DNA from: Tamlana sp. I1
GTDB taxonomy: Bacteria > Bacteroidota > Bacteroidia > Flavobacteriales > Flavobacteriaceae
NCBI RefSeq assembly: GCF_015355625.1
Contig: NZ_JACLAF010000004.1
Location: forward strand, 213,901 to 277,900
Length of the DNA stretch: 64,000 nt
Direction: 5' to 3'
In this document: piece by piece, positions 11,001-19,238 of the stretch
How positions within the stretch are numbered: position 1 is the stretch's first letter
How the letters are laid out: every line of letters starts with the position of its first letter
The notes under the pieces: model-generated
Database searches by the model: none
What the model saw: the letters and a program-made list of their open reading frames with translations, nothing else
What the model was told of the DNA's origin: nothing
Translations under genes and position numbers: made by a program

Positions 11001-11581
11001 AAGTTGTGAGAGATATAAAAAATCTAGAGTGGTTAGAATATACAATTGACGTTGCCCAAACAGGAAATTATGAATTAGAAGTAACCCATCAAACAAGACG
11101 AAGTCCAGCATTTAGACAATTTACGGTTTCTTTTCCAGATGAAAATATGACCTTTTTAAGTGATGTCATATTAACCAATACAGGTTCTGGTGCATATTTA
11201 ACAGAATCTGTTGGGGATTTTGATTTGGAAGCGGGAGAGCATGTATTAAGATTTAGTTTATTTAATTATGGTTTTGACTTAGACTCCTTTGAATTAAAAC
11301 TAAACAGTCTTTCGGTATCAGATATTCAAAATGAAAGTAAACTCAAAATAGATGTATTTCCCAATCCAGCGAGTCATTCATTTACGGTAAAAGTGGATAA
11401 ATCTAATTGGGAGAACATTAGTATTTATAGTGTTCTAGGTAAAAAGGTTTATACCAATAACAGCGTTCAAAACAAGTTAATTATAAATACACAAGAACAA
11501 AAAATGACCAGTGGATTGTATTTTATAGTAATTCGAGACCAAAAAGGAAATCAACATACACAAAAGCTAATCTTAAAATAA
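8099..11581 (+). CDS. Secreted heparinase II/III-like polysaccharide lyase with CBM and T9SS tail
   Basis: A 1160-residue secreted lyase. Signal peptide: MKKIIIGLFLLKVVFLSAQ. Residues 20-400 form an alpha/alpha-toroid and about 410-815 a heparinase II/III-like beta-sandwich with the strongly conserved GGAHYVHSHVTGITMELYG block (His446, His449, His451). An Ig-like module (about 823-915) and a CBM6/35-like module (about 923-1072) follow. The end (1083-1160, opening VFPNPASHSFTV and closing TQKLILK) is a type A T9SS sorting domain, so the enzyme should be exported across the outer membrane. The catalytic part is a close paralogue of the protein at 20679-23129. Ulvan lyases of the PL40 type have this architecture; that match is inferred. 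It is probably the outer, chain-cutting lyase. Confidence 0.87.
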   Translation: MKKIIIGLFLLKVVFLSAQSLQHPVIWTTPAEKSEVLSKINNYTWASTIVSQVKGHVDSKVNAHVTNPAAFLNTISALATDDNVSEAQAGSAISAHSSTLQHASYAAMMYYISGEEKYAQFAADVLWYYIEELAPRTPDKTAMSGNYFADPRTGYLQFAIAYDFMVNYLKEPETRVYQKSSGNKIPFDNVKAQEAVHNIAMNALGEFTGVDNRYGRTVSNHPILTAPGSLFTILCVEDDAERERMFNIFWNIGTRRQNSFTRTILPIFGEQGIWPEPVSYSFMPNVTMVLNIVDRLKPELNVMDNYTNILDGNFLFDNLRHPNRSFVRFGDSKRYSDQTRKIYRYTHNLASRKGLTDYVKKAEIALRQGYDAVGGYTPNIGISTYENVDAFEQLFWAADIPNTIDGEIDFQKPTVIIKHAGVALQRNYVEQNNEDYGLCGIIGGAHYVHSHVTGITMELYGANHIMAPGAGLPQTVAERKLPEHTNYFWRHAGNNTMIVNGTTHGIQPGSWNSDSYLWMNTTVNEAAEPKHLEDPINPNFSFATQFLDDTVNNDQQKRTLSTIRTSETTGYYFDMFRSKSLGTNNFHDYIYHNIGDVTNITTMDGTELAVSPTTRYQNDIGDLQKSPGWRFFENTNVTQATNDAVKVRFDLEETNTYMNMFAPSGVNREYTKALGPATREAKGGYINKKTQIVAIRQQGEAWDKPYVHIFEPSKSANTSVKSVEHLYRGGVIVGAIVKSQIGDKVIKDYVICQEDASKVLSLPSIGVEFTGHFAIIRREQDLEKAFVTLYIGEGKSLSFGEHSLQVGANDKGQKIIEVAVDDSRTLGFKDLVNNQEFMKGSDVTVEALVGSGFTEATLYVNNINVGKKTAAPFVWSSIPELTNLTELSYVLKIEAKDVQGNLEERSLTIVTPNQWPYTSDNKPHPVPGKIEFEHYDNGGIDIAYWDKANQNSSSFRPDEMVDISSNGQVVRDIKNLEWLEYTIDVAQTGNYELEVTHQTRRSPAFRQFTVSFPDENMTFLSDVILTNTGSGAYLTESVGDFDLEAGEHVLRFSLFNYGFDLDSFELKLNSLSVSDIQNESKLKIDVFPNPASHSFTVKVDKSNWENISIYSVLGKKVYTNNSVQNKLIINTQEQKMTSGLYFIVIRDQKGNQHTQKLILK

Positions 11582-11590
11582 TTTGTGTAA

Positions 11591-13012
11591 ATGACAAAAA
11601 AGCAATGTATAATCAAAATTTTCCTTTGTTTAATCATATTTGGCTGTAAGACCAATAAAAAGGACTTAAAAAGTATTGACTCGGAAGTACAGATGGTAGA
11701 TTATTTTGCCGACAACGGATTTGGAAATGCCGTTGCGGTGGTACAACACCCTGCAGGAATTTATTATAAAGGAGTCACTTACGTTTGTTACCAAGGACCG
11801 CTTGAAGATCCCTACGTAGCCTCGTATAACCATAAAACGAAAGTGTGGAAAGGACCGTATAAAGCAGGAATAAGTGCTATGGGGAAAGACCCTAATCGCA
11901 AAAAAAAGATTGATAATCACGGTAAACCATCCATGATTATTGATGATCTGGGATACATCCACATTACTTTTGGAGGTCACGGTGGTATGCGCCAGCATGG
12001 CGAAAATACTTTGGGAAATCATCACTATGGTAAAAATACACACGTGGTTTCCAAAAAGCCTTTGGACATATCTAATTGGGAAGTATTAGATAATATTCCA
12101 CCGTTTGGTACCTACAACCAATTTATAAAAATGGACAATGGCGATATCTATTTGTTTTATCGCCATGGTGCTCATCGTAGTAATTGGGTGTATCAAAAAT
12201 CCACAGATAACGGTCGAACATTTAGCGATCCTGTTTCCTTTTTAAAACATAAGCGTAGAACCGATATGGCAGCAGTAGACTCTTGGTATCCTTGGATAAC
12301 TCGTGGTAATGGCGATGATCTAATTGTGGTATTCGATTATCATTTGTGTAGTGATGCAAACAAAACTGGTACTGAGCTAGGTCATATTGCAAAACGCTAT
12401 AATGTGTATTATACAATCTTTAATACAGTTACAGGTAAGTGGAAAAATATCAATGGTGAATCTGTTGAAATTCCAATTACAAGAGAAGTAGCCGATGAAA
12501 AAATGAGGGTTACAACCACACCTGGTAATTGGACTTTTCAAGGTGTTGTAGATTTAGATACTAACGGAAACCCACATATTGGAATGACCATTGGAGCCGA
12601 AAATGAGCAAGGTAACAAGAGTGTGCCTAAGCACATGCATCATTATCGATGGGATGGTACCAGTTGGAGACATTCTGAAAATTCAGGTTTACCAATTGGT
12701 AACGGCGATATCAAAGTATTGAATAACCAAGATGTTCAGATGTATTTAGATGAAAAAGATAATCAGGGCTTTGGAGAAATATCCAGGTGGGATAGCAACA
12801 ATGCCGGGGAAACCTTCACAAAATCGAAAACTTTTTTAAGAAAACCCAAAGCAAGTTTTGCCATTTCGGCACTTATTGAAAATGCACATCCCGATGCCCA
12901 AATAATTGTAGCTGAAAGAAAAAAAGGTACAGCTTTCAGGAAAATGTATGTTTTAGGAGAGCAGGGGCCAATAAAGCGCCTTAAAAATGACGCGAAAGTA
13001 TTAGAAAAATAA
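11591..13012 (+). CDS. Lipid-anchored BNR_4 beta-propeller, probable ulvan-lyase-type PL
   Basis: A 473-residue lipoprotein (signal MTKKQCIIKIFLCLIIFGC, lipobox ending at Cys19). The mature protein matches the BNR_4 seven-bladed propeller, with repeated blade motifs such as DDLGYIHITFGGHG and KSTDNGRTFSDPVSF. Candidate active-site residues are His144/His145 in GNHHYGKN and Tyr190 in the FYRHGAHRSNW segment. PL24/PL25 ulvan lyases are BNR_4 propellers that use His and Tyr in this way; the equivalence here is inferred, not shown by alignment. The gene sits 9 bases after the heparinase-like lyase, which supports a shared uronic-acid polymer substrate. It could instead be a sialidase-like hydrolase, but the Asp boxes are weak. 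Only the fold is firm. Confidence 0.75.
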   Translation: MTKKQCIIKIFLCLIIFGCKTNKKDLKSIDSEVQMVDYFADNGFGNAVAVVQHPAGIYYKGVTYVCYQGPLEDPYVASYNHKTKVWKGPYKAGISAMGKDPNRKKKIDNHGKPSMIIDDLGYIHITFGGHGGMRQHGENTLGNHHYGKNTHVVSKKPLDISNWEVLDNIPPFGTYNQFIKMDNGDIYLFYRHGAHRSNWVYQKSTDNGRTFSDPVSFLKHKRRTDMAAVDSWYPWITRGNGDDLIVVFDYHLCSDANKTGTELGHIAKRYNVYYTIFNTVTGKWKNINGESVEIPITREVADEKMRVTTTPGNWTFQGVVDLDTNGNPHIGMTIGAENEQGNKSVPKHMHHYRWDGTSWRHSENSGLPIGNGDIKVLNNQDVQMYLDEKDNQGFGEISRWDSNNAGETFTKSKTFLRKPKASFAISALIENAHPDAQIIVAERKKGTAFRKMYVLGEQGPIKRLKNDAKVLEK

Positions 13013-13025
13013 AATAAATTTTTCA

Positions 13026-13047
13026 AGAAAATATTTTTCTCTTTTTT
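13026..13047 (+). terminator. Weak hairpin plus T-run after the BNR_4 gene
   Basis: AGAAAA and TTTTCT can pair around a 3-base loop, followed by a run of seven T (13042-13048). The stem is only six mostly A-T pairs, so termination would be partial. It lies 13 bases after a stop codon and before a promoter-like box at 13101, consistent with a sub-operon boundary in front of the sulfatases. Confidence 0.35.
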
Positions 13048-13100
13048 TAACAATAATATACAGCAGGGTAAGCCATGATAGAATTGGTTTAACTTCTTTA

Positions 13101-13108
13101 TAGATTTG
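13101..13108 (+). promoter_or_regulatory. Promoter-like -7 box (TAGATTTG) before the sulfatase block
   Basis: The octamer TAGATTTG matches the Bacteroidota -7 consensus TAnnTTTG exactly and lies 43 bases before the first sulfatase ATG. A possible -33 element (TTGG, 13084-13087) is spaced a little short. The box lies in the longest gap (138 bases) of the first 23 kb, so a separate promoter for the sulfatases is plausible. Confidence 0.4.
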
Positions 13109-13150
13109 AGTTTAAGTGTAAAATTGATAAATACTAATAAATTAATTATA

Positions 13151-14485
13151 ATGTGTCGATTAAAAAAAATATGTTTTGTAGTACTAATGCTCGGTTTATA
13201 CTACTCTTGTGCTAATAAGTCTGGTGAAAAAAAACAGAATACCCCTGCAGAACCTGAGCCAGAACAGCAACAACCTAATATTGTCTTTATTTTGTCCGAC
13301 GACCAATCTTGGACAGATTATGGTTTTATGGGTGATGAAAATATAGAAACACCACGCTTAGATCAGTTTGCGGCTGAGAGTTTAACTTTTCAAAAAAGTT
13401 ATGTTCCAACACCTCTATGTTCACCATCCTTGGCAACTATTATTACAGGTTTATACCCTAAAGATCATGGTATTTTAGGCAATGATAAGGTGTATGATCG
13501 TTCTGGAAATAGAAAAAAGAACAGAGCTGAAGCGTACAAACCTGTAATTTCTGCTTTTGAAAAGCAAACAACTCTTCCAGACTTGCTAAAAGAAAAAGAT
13601 TATTTGTCATTTCAAACTGGTAAATGGTGGCATGGCAACCACAAAATTGGCGGTTTTGATTATGGTATGACCCATGGTAATCCTAATGAAGGTGGTCGTC
13701 ATGGCGATTTTGGTTTGCAAATAGGACGAAAAGGTTTAGACACGATTAATAGTTATTTAAATTTAGCTGCTAAAGAGAAAAAACCATTCTTTTTATGGTA
13801 TGCGCCATTTTTACCACATCAACCGCATACACCTCCACAACGCTTATTGGATAAGTATTTAAAGAAAACCGATTCAGAATTCGTAGCTAAATATTGGGCC
13901 ATGTGTGAGTGGTTTGATGAAACTTGTGGCGAGTTATTCGATATGTTCGATGAAAAAGGACTAACTGAGAACACACTTTTTGTTTATGTATGTGATAACG
14001 GTTGGGTACAAGAACCTAATAAAAATACTTATGTGAAAACATCAAAAAGAGCACCTTACGATTTAGGGATTAGAACACCAATTATGTACAAGTGGAAAGG
14101 GAAAATAACACCTAAAATGGATAATGAAACTATAACAAGTAGTATCGATATGGTACCTACCGTTTTAGATATTCTAGGTATAGATAAACCTAAAAATTTG
14201 CCTGGAGTTAGCGTTTTGAATGAAAAGGCTTTAAAAAAACGTAAAGGTATTTTTGGCGAAGTGTACGCACATGATTTTGATACCATTGAAAATAGCATGC
14301 TTTACAATATGGCCATTTTTCCTCCTTATAAAATTATAGTTCCAGACCCCGTAAGAAAGAAAGATGAGGTAGTGCAATTATTTAATATAGAAGAAGACCC
14401 ATTTGAGAAAAATAACATTGCAGAAGCAAATCCTGATATTGTTAAAGATTTGAAAGAAAAAATCAAAGTGTTTAGAACGGAGTAA
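13151..14485 (+). CDS. S1 sulfatase lipoprotein with variant signature (C-S-P-S-L)
   Basis: A 444-residue family S1 sulfatase. I chose the ATG at 13151, which opens a lipoprotein signal (CFVVLMLGLYYSC); the longer reading frame begins at a TTG. Metal-site and fold motifs are present: FILSDDQSWTDYG near the start, TGKWWHG in the middle and VCDNGW later. The activation signature reads C90-S-P-S-L94-A with TIITG after it. The Cys that would become formylglycine is present, but the arginine normally found at the fifth position (C-x-P/A-x-R) is Leu94. Everything else argues for an active enzyme. It is the first of five consecutive sulfatase genes and starts after a promoter-like box. The substrate sulfate position is unknown. 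Confidence 0.9.
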   Translation: MCRLKKICFVVLMLGLYYSCANKSGEKKQNTPAEPEPEQQQPNIVFILSDDQSWTDYGFMGDENIETPRLDQFAAESLTFQKSYVPTPLCSPSLATIITGLYPKDHGILGNDKVYDRSGNRKKNRAEAYKPVISAFEKQTTLPDLLKEKDYLSFQTGKWWHGNHKIGGFDYGMTHGNPNEGGRHGDFGLQIGRKGLDTINSYLNLAAKEKKPFFLWYAPFLPHQPHTPPQRLLDKYLKKTDSEFVAKYWAMCEWFDETCGELFDMFDEKGLTENTLFVYVCDNGWVQEPNKNTYVKTSKRAPYDLGIRTPIMYKWKGKITPKMDNETITSSIDMVPTVLDILGIDKPKNLPGVSVLNEKALKKRKGIFGEVYAHDFDTIENSMLYNMAIFPPYKIIVPDPVRKKDEVVQLFNIEEDPFEKNNIAEANPDIVKDLKEKIKVFRTE

Positions 14486-14497
14486 TTAAATAGAATT

Positions 14498-16021
14498 ATG
14501 AAAAACACCCTTCTCATAGTATTGGTACTACTTGTTTTATCATGTAAAAATGAAAATAAGATGGTGTTAGATGAAGGCGATTCTAAGCCAAATGTATTGT
14601 TTATTGCCATAGACGATTTAAACAATATGATTAGCCCTATAGCTAATTTTTCTAATATTAAAACACCAAACTTTGATAGGTTAGCGGCTATGGGCGTTAC
14701 TTTTACAGATGCCCATTGTCCAGCGCCATTATGCGGACCTTCAAGAGCGGCTATAATGACGGGCTTGCGACCTTCAACAACTGGGATTTATGGCATGACG
14801 CCCGATAATAAAATCCGTAGAGATGATAATGAGGCTACTAAAGATATTATTTTCCTTCCTGAATATTTTAAGAAGAATGGTTATCATACCATGGGAATAG
14901 GCAAACTGTTTCATAATTATGCACCTGATGGTATGTTTGATGAAGCAGGTGGTCGTGTAAAAGGTTTTGGCCCATTTCCTGAAAAACGATTTGTTTGGGA
15001 TGGTTTTGGAACTTCTAAATCAAGAAAAGGGAGGTATGGCAGAACCAATACAGATTGGGGCGCATTTCCCGAAAGCGATACGCTAATGCCAGACCATCAA
15101 GCGGTGAATTGGGTTTTAGAACGCTTCAATAAAAATTACAAACAGCCTTTCTTTCTGGCCTTGGGGTTTCAAAGACCACATGTCCCATTATATGTCCCTC
15201 AAAAATGGTTCGATCTGTATCCGCTTGAGAGCATACAAACACCACCATATCAATCAGATGATTTAAATGATATTCCATCTGTAGGACTAAAAATTAACGA
15301 TTTACCTATGATGCCTTCAACAGAATGGGCTATAAATAGCGGGGAATGGAAAAAAATAATACAAGCGTATTTGGCTTGTGTCAGTTTTGTGGATTACGAA
15401 TTGGGGCGTGTTTTAGATGCTTTAGAAAATAGCCAATATGCCGAAAATACCATCATTGTATTATGGTCCGATCATGGATACCGTTTAGGAGAAAAAGGAA
15501 CCTTTGCAAAACATGCCCTATGGGAAACGGCTACCAAAGCACCTTTAATGATTGCAGGGCCAAATTTACCAAAAGGGAAAAAGATAGATGCCCCAGTAGA
15601 AATGTTATCGATTTATCCAACACTTTTGGGGTTAAGTGGTTTGCCTGCTTACTCGCGAAATGAAGGTAAAAGTCTGGTGGGCATGATGCAAAAGAATGAA
15701 GGTTTAAAAGAAGCCTATGCCATTACTACCTATGGAAAGAACAACCATGCCGTTAAAGTTGATGGTTACCGATACATTCAATATGAAGATGGGACAGAAG
15801 AATTTTACGACCATGCTTCAGATCCGAATGAATGGATTAATGCAACCAATAATTTTAAATTCAAAAGTAAAATTGAAGGCTTAAAAGCCTTGTTGCCGAA
15901 AACAAATGCGACGTGGGATGCGGAGTCCAACTATACTTTTCAACCTTATTTTGTAGAACAAAAAGCACGTGGAAATGTAGATGCTGTTAAGGCCATTAAA
16001 GTTTTTGGCGCAGAAAGGTGA
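14498..16021 (+). CDS. S1 sulfatase lipoprotein, iduronate-2-sulfatase-like
   Basis: A 507-residue sulfatase with a lipoprotein signal (MKNTLLIVLVLLVLSC). It starts 12 bases after the previous stop. The N-terminal AIDDLNNM and the signature C79-G-P-S-R83-A followed by AIMTGLRPSTTGIYG are typical of the iduronate-2-sulfatase-like branch of family S1. Later motifs include GIGKLFHN, LGFQRPHVPLYVP and LWSDHGYRLGEKG, which supply the conserved Lys, His and metal-binding Asp-His. The FQRPHVP loop is common in this branch. It would hydrolyse a sulfate ester on a sugar in the periplasm or at the cell surface. Which sugar is not readable from sequence; in this locus a sulfated rhamnose or uronate is likely. 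Confidence 0.92.
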   Translation: MKNTLLIVLVLLVLSCKNENKMVLDEGDSKPNVLFIAIDDLNNMISPIANFSNIKTPNFDRLAAMGVTFTDAHCPAPLCGPSRAAIMTGLRPSTTGIYGMTPDNKIRRDDNEATKDIIFLPEYFKKNGYHTMGIGKLFHNYAPDGMFDEAGGRVKGFGPFPEKRFVWDGFGTSKSRKGRYGRTNTDWGAFPESDTLMPDHQAVNWVLERFNKNYKQPFFLALGFQRPHVPLYVPQKWFDLYPLESIQTPPYQSDDLNDIPSVGLKINDLPMMPSTEWAINSGEWKKIIQAYLACVSFVDYELGRVLDALENSQYAENTIIVLWSDHGYRLGEKGTFAKHALWETATKAPLMIAGPNLPKGKKIDAPVEMLSIYPTLLGLSGLPAYSRNEGKSLVGMMQKNEGLKEAYAITTYGKNNHAVKVDGYRYIQYEDGTEEFYDHASDPNEWINATNNFKFKSKIEGLKALLPKTNATWDAESNYTFQPYFVEQKARGNVDAVKAIKVFGAER

Positions 16022-16067
16022 CATAGCAATAAAATTATTTCTTAGAAGCTGTGTGTATGAAATTTAA

Positions 16068-17729
16068 ATGAAATCAGAAATGAAGAAACTTTCAAAAATC
16101 ATAATATTTGGTTTGCTAATTAGTCCTTTGTTAGCTAGCTCTCAGACCAAAAAAGACGTAAACCAAAAACCCAATATCATTTTTATTATGGCCGACGATT
16201 TAGGTTGGACAGATTTAAGTTCGCCTAACACCAGTTTAGGACATGGGTCTAAGTATTACGAAAGTCCGAATATAGACCGATTAGCTCAGCAAGGGAAGTC
16301 TTTTGCCTATGCCTATACGCAGCAAAACTGTCAACCTACTCGAGCAGCACTGCTTAGCGGCCAATATGCTACAGGGGCTCAAAATGGCGTGTATAATGTG
16401 GGAAGTCTCAAAAGAGCTTCAAAAGGTGTTGTGACACCCATCACGCCACATAATCAAAATAATTATTTACAGGAAGACTGTGTTTCTATGTTCGAAACCT
16501 TAAAAACAGCGGGCTACCATACGGCATGGTTTGGGAAGTTTCATGCTATCAAACTAGGAAAGCAAGCGGAAAGCTATATGGGTGTAGATTATAATGTGGC
16601 TTTACATAAAGAAACTAGTGCTACCGTAAATGGCGTAAAAGTGAAAAATGAGTTTTTTGCACAAAACGATGATGCAAAAGGTTGGATGTTTGAAATCGAA
16701 AATTTAAAACCCTATGCACAGCCTTACGATGCTGCTTACATTCAGAAGGTTTTAGAACCTATAAAGAACGGAAATAATCCTTGGCTTTTGGAAGGAGCAC
16801 CAAAACACCTTACCGATGCTTTAGGGGATGCCGTTGTCGATTATATAAAAGATAGATCTAAAACCGACAGTCCGTTTTTTGCTTATATTCCATTTCATGC
16901 CGTTCATGTTAGCATCCTTCCACGTCTTGATTTGGAAGCGAAATATAAAGCGAAGAAGTCTCTAGATCCTCGCCACACCCAAGCCGACTATGCTGCTTTT
17001 GTAGAGCTTCTTGACCAGACCGTAGGTCGTATTTTAAATGCACTAGAAGACCCTAATGGAGATGGAAACAAAGCAGATGGTATCGCTGAAAATACTTTAG
17101 TTATTTTCTATTCGGATAATGGTGGTTTTATGGGGCCAACCGATAATTCACCATTACGTTTAAGAAAAGGTACCTATTATGAAGGAGGTGTTCGTGTGCC
17201 CTTAATTTTTAAATATCCTGGTGTTATTACGCCTAATTCGGTGAATACGACTCAGGAAGTTCACACCATTGATTTTTATCCGACACTAGCGGAAATTGCA
17301 GGGGCTAAATTGCCAAGTCCAAAAGTGCAAGAATTGGATGGTAAGTCGATCGCGTCGGTTTTACGAGAAGAATCTCAAGTCCGTGATGATAAAAATGAAT
17401 TGTTTTGGCATTTCCCTGGCTATATGGATGTACGAAATATGCCGCAATCGGTTATTCATTATAGACATTCCGATAATCAGCATTATAAATTATTCTACCG
17501 CTACGAAGATGAGTCTTTCGAGCTATATAACCTAACTAAAGATCTGGGAGAAACCACTAATCTTTTGGCTGAAAATCCAAGTCAACAAACACTAGATTTA
17601 GCTTTAAAAATGAATAATAAACTACGAGCATGGCTGATAAGAAATAATGCCCCTACAGGAACATGGGCAAAAATCGGCGAAAAAGTACCATACCCTAAAA
17701 AAGATGACGTTAAAAAACATAAAAAATAG
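16068..17729 (+). CDS. S1 arylsulfatase-type sulfatase, exported
   Basis: A 553-residue sulfatase with a cleavable signal peptide (KKLSKIIIFGLLISPLLASSQ) and no lipobox, unlike its four neighbours. The start may be the ATG at 16068 or the one at 16080, which gives a tighter signal peptide. The activation signature is C88-Q-P-T-R92-A with ALLSGQYATG, preceded by FIMADDLGWTDLS. Other hallmarks: TAWFGKFHA, FHAVHVS and YSDNGGFMGPTDNSPLR, the last typical of the A-type S1 sulfatases that strip endo- or exo-sulfates from marine galactans and rhamnans. It is third in the five-gene sulfatase row. Soluble localisation suggests a different compartment or step from the lipid-anchored ones. Confidence 0.92.
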   Translation: MKSEMKKLSKIIIFGLLISPLLASSQTKKDVNQKPNIIFIMADDLGWTDLSSPNTSLGHGSKYYESPNIDRLAQQGKSFAYAYTQQNCQPTRAALLSGQYATGAQNGVYNVGSLKRASKGVVTPITPHNQNNYLQEDCVSMFETLKTAGYHTAWFGKFHAIKLGKQAESYMGVDYNVALHKETSATVNGVKVKNEFFAQNDDAKGWMFEIENLKPYAQPYDAAYIQKVLEPIKNGNNPWLLEGAPKHLTDALGDAVVDYIKDRSKTDSPFFAYIPFHAVHVSILPRLDLEAKYKAKKSLDPRHTQADYAAFVELLDQTVGRILNALEDPNGDGNKADGIAENTLVIFYSDNGGFMGPTDNSPLRLRKGTYYEGGVRVPLIFKYPGVITPNSVNTTQEVHTIDFYPTLAEIAGAKLPSPKVQELDGKSIASVLREESQVRDDKNELFWHFPGYMDVRNMPQSVIHYRHSDNQHYKLFYRYEDESFELYNLTKDLGETTNLLAENPSQQTLDLALKMNNKLRAWLIRNNAPTGTWAKIGEKVPYPKKDDVKKHKK

Positions 17730-17735
17730 TAGATC

Positions 17736-19226
17736 ATGTTTAGCAAAAAAATAGGTGTTATTATTTTTGGGGGTATAGCTCTACTACATTTAAATTGTTC
17801 AGGAAATAAAAAAGCACAAGAAGTATCAGGTACTAAGATCGAGAAGCTATCAACACTAAGCGAGAAGCCCAATATTATTTTCTATCTCGCCGACGACCAA
17901 GATGTATATGATTATGGCTGTTATGGGAACGAAAAAGTACACACACCCGCTGTTGATGGTCTAGCAAATGAAGGCATCATATTTACTAATGCGTTTACAG
18001 CACAGGCTATTTGCGCCCCAAGTAGATCACAACTTTTTACAGGGAAATATCCGTTAAAGAATGGCTGTTTTGCCAATCATACAGCAACGAAACCCGATAT
18101 AGAAAGCGTAACCGCTCACATGAAAAAATTAGGTTACGAGGTTGTATTGGCAGGAAAAAGTCATGTAAAACCAGAAAGTGTGTATCAATGGGATAGGGAA
18201 TGGGAGCCTGTGCCTAAACAAGGCGTGCCTAGAGATTATATTCCCATAGATAGTATGGCGGCTTATTTAAAAAATGCTAAAAAACCGTTTTGTATGTTCA
18301 TTACATCAAAGTACCCACATAGTAAGTATTTTGATGTTGAAAATCCACAAGCCGAGGATATCAAATTTTATCCCTTTAATGAAAATAAAAAAACGGATAA
18401 GGCCTTTATAAAAACAAAAGCAGGGTATTATAGAAGTATTGAAGAAGATAATACACAACTTGAAGAAGTTTTAAAATTGGTAGATACTTATTTAACAGAT
18501 AACACCCTTTTTATTTATAGTGCAGACCATGGGGTTTCAGGGAAATTTACCGTAAAAGACATTGGGTTAAAAGTACCTTTTGTAGCCCGTTGGCCAAAGG
18601 TCATAAAGCCAGGTACTACATCCAATCAATTGATTCACTATACCGATGTATTGCCAACGTTTATGGAAATAGCAGGTGGTAAGTCTCCGGAAGATATGGA
18701 TGGAAATAGTTTTTTACCATTATTACAAGGTAAGGATGTTGAGGTAAACAACTATGTGTACGGGGTAAGAACCAATCAGAATATATTAAATTCTGAAATA
18801 TTTCCGTCCCGTATGATTCGCAATAAGCGCTATAAATACATTAGAAACTTTAATTCAATAGAAGTTGTTGAGCAAAATTTAACAGGAAAACCCCATGTAG
18901 ATTATTTTATAGTACGAGGCGCAAAGGCTCATAAAAATGAACCTTTTGAAGAGTTGTACGATCTACAAAACGATCCTTTCGAACTGCATAATTTAGCGAG
19001 TCATCCAGACTATAAATCGATTAAAGAAAAGTTAACCAGAGACATGTTTAGCTGGATGAATGCACAAGGGGATATTTTAAGTGAAAATATGATTGGCGTA
19101 CCTATTATCACGCCAAAAGGAAACAGGGGTTTTAAATTAGATCAAGACACACCACGACGAAAAATTCCAGAGGCTAGAAAAAACACCCTTACAAAAGACG
19201 ATTATATCGTAATTGAACATTGGTAA
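17736..19226 (+). CDS. S1 sulfatase lipoprotein, N-sulfoglucosamine-sulfohydrolase-like
   Basis: A 496-residue sulfatase beginning 6 bases after the previous stop. The signal ends in a lipobox-like LLHLNCSGN. N-terminal FYLADDQDVYDYGCYG and the signature C93-A-P-S-R97-S followed by QLFTGKYPLKNG are those of the sulfamidase-like branch of family S1. VLAGKSHVKPE supplies the conserved Lys/His pair and YSADHGVSGKF the metal-binding Asp-His. The length is normal for the branch, which in bacteria mostly contains O-sulfatases despite its name. It probably completes a set that removes different sulfate groups from the same polymer. The specific position cannot be inferred. Confidence 0.9.
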   Translation: MFSKKIGVIIFGGIALLHLNCSGNKKAQEVSGTKIEKLSTLSEKPNIIFYLADDQDVYDYGCYGNEKVHTPAVDGLANEGIIFTNAFTAQAICAPSRSQLFTGKYPLKNGCFANHTATKPDIESVTAHMKKLGYEVVLAGKSHVKPESVYQWDREWEPVPKQGVPRDYIPIDSMAAYLKNAKKPFCMFITSKYPHSKYFDVENPQAEDIKFYPFNENKKTDKAFIKTKAGYYRSIEEDNTQLEEVLKLVDTYLTDNTLFIYSADHGVSGKFTVKDIGLKVPFVARWPKVIKPGTTSNQLIHYTDVLPTFMEIAGGKSPEDMDGNSFLPLLQGKDVEVNNYVYGVRTNQNILNSEIFPSRMIRNKRYKYIRNFNSIEVVEQNLTGKPHVDYFIVRGAKAHKNEPFEELYDLQNDPFELHNLASHPDYKSIKEKLTRDMFSWMNAQGDILSENMIGVPIITPKGNRGFKLDQDTPRRKIPEARKNTLTKDDYIVIEHW

Positions 19227-19238
19227 AAAATACATACT

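Noticed and set aside
11666..12043. 125-codon minus-strand ORF inside the BNR_4 gene
   Set aside because: Antisense shadow of the propeller gene; no start context or domain.
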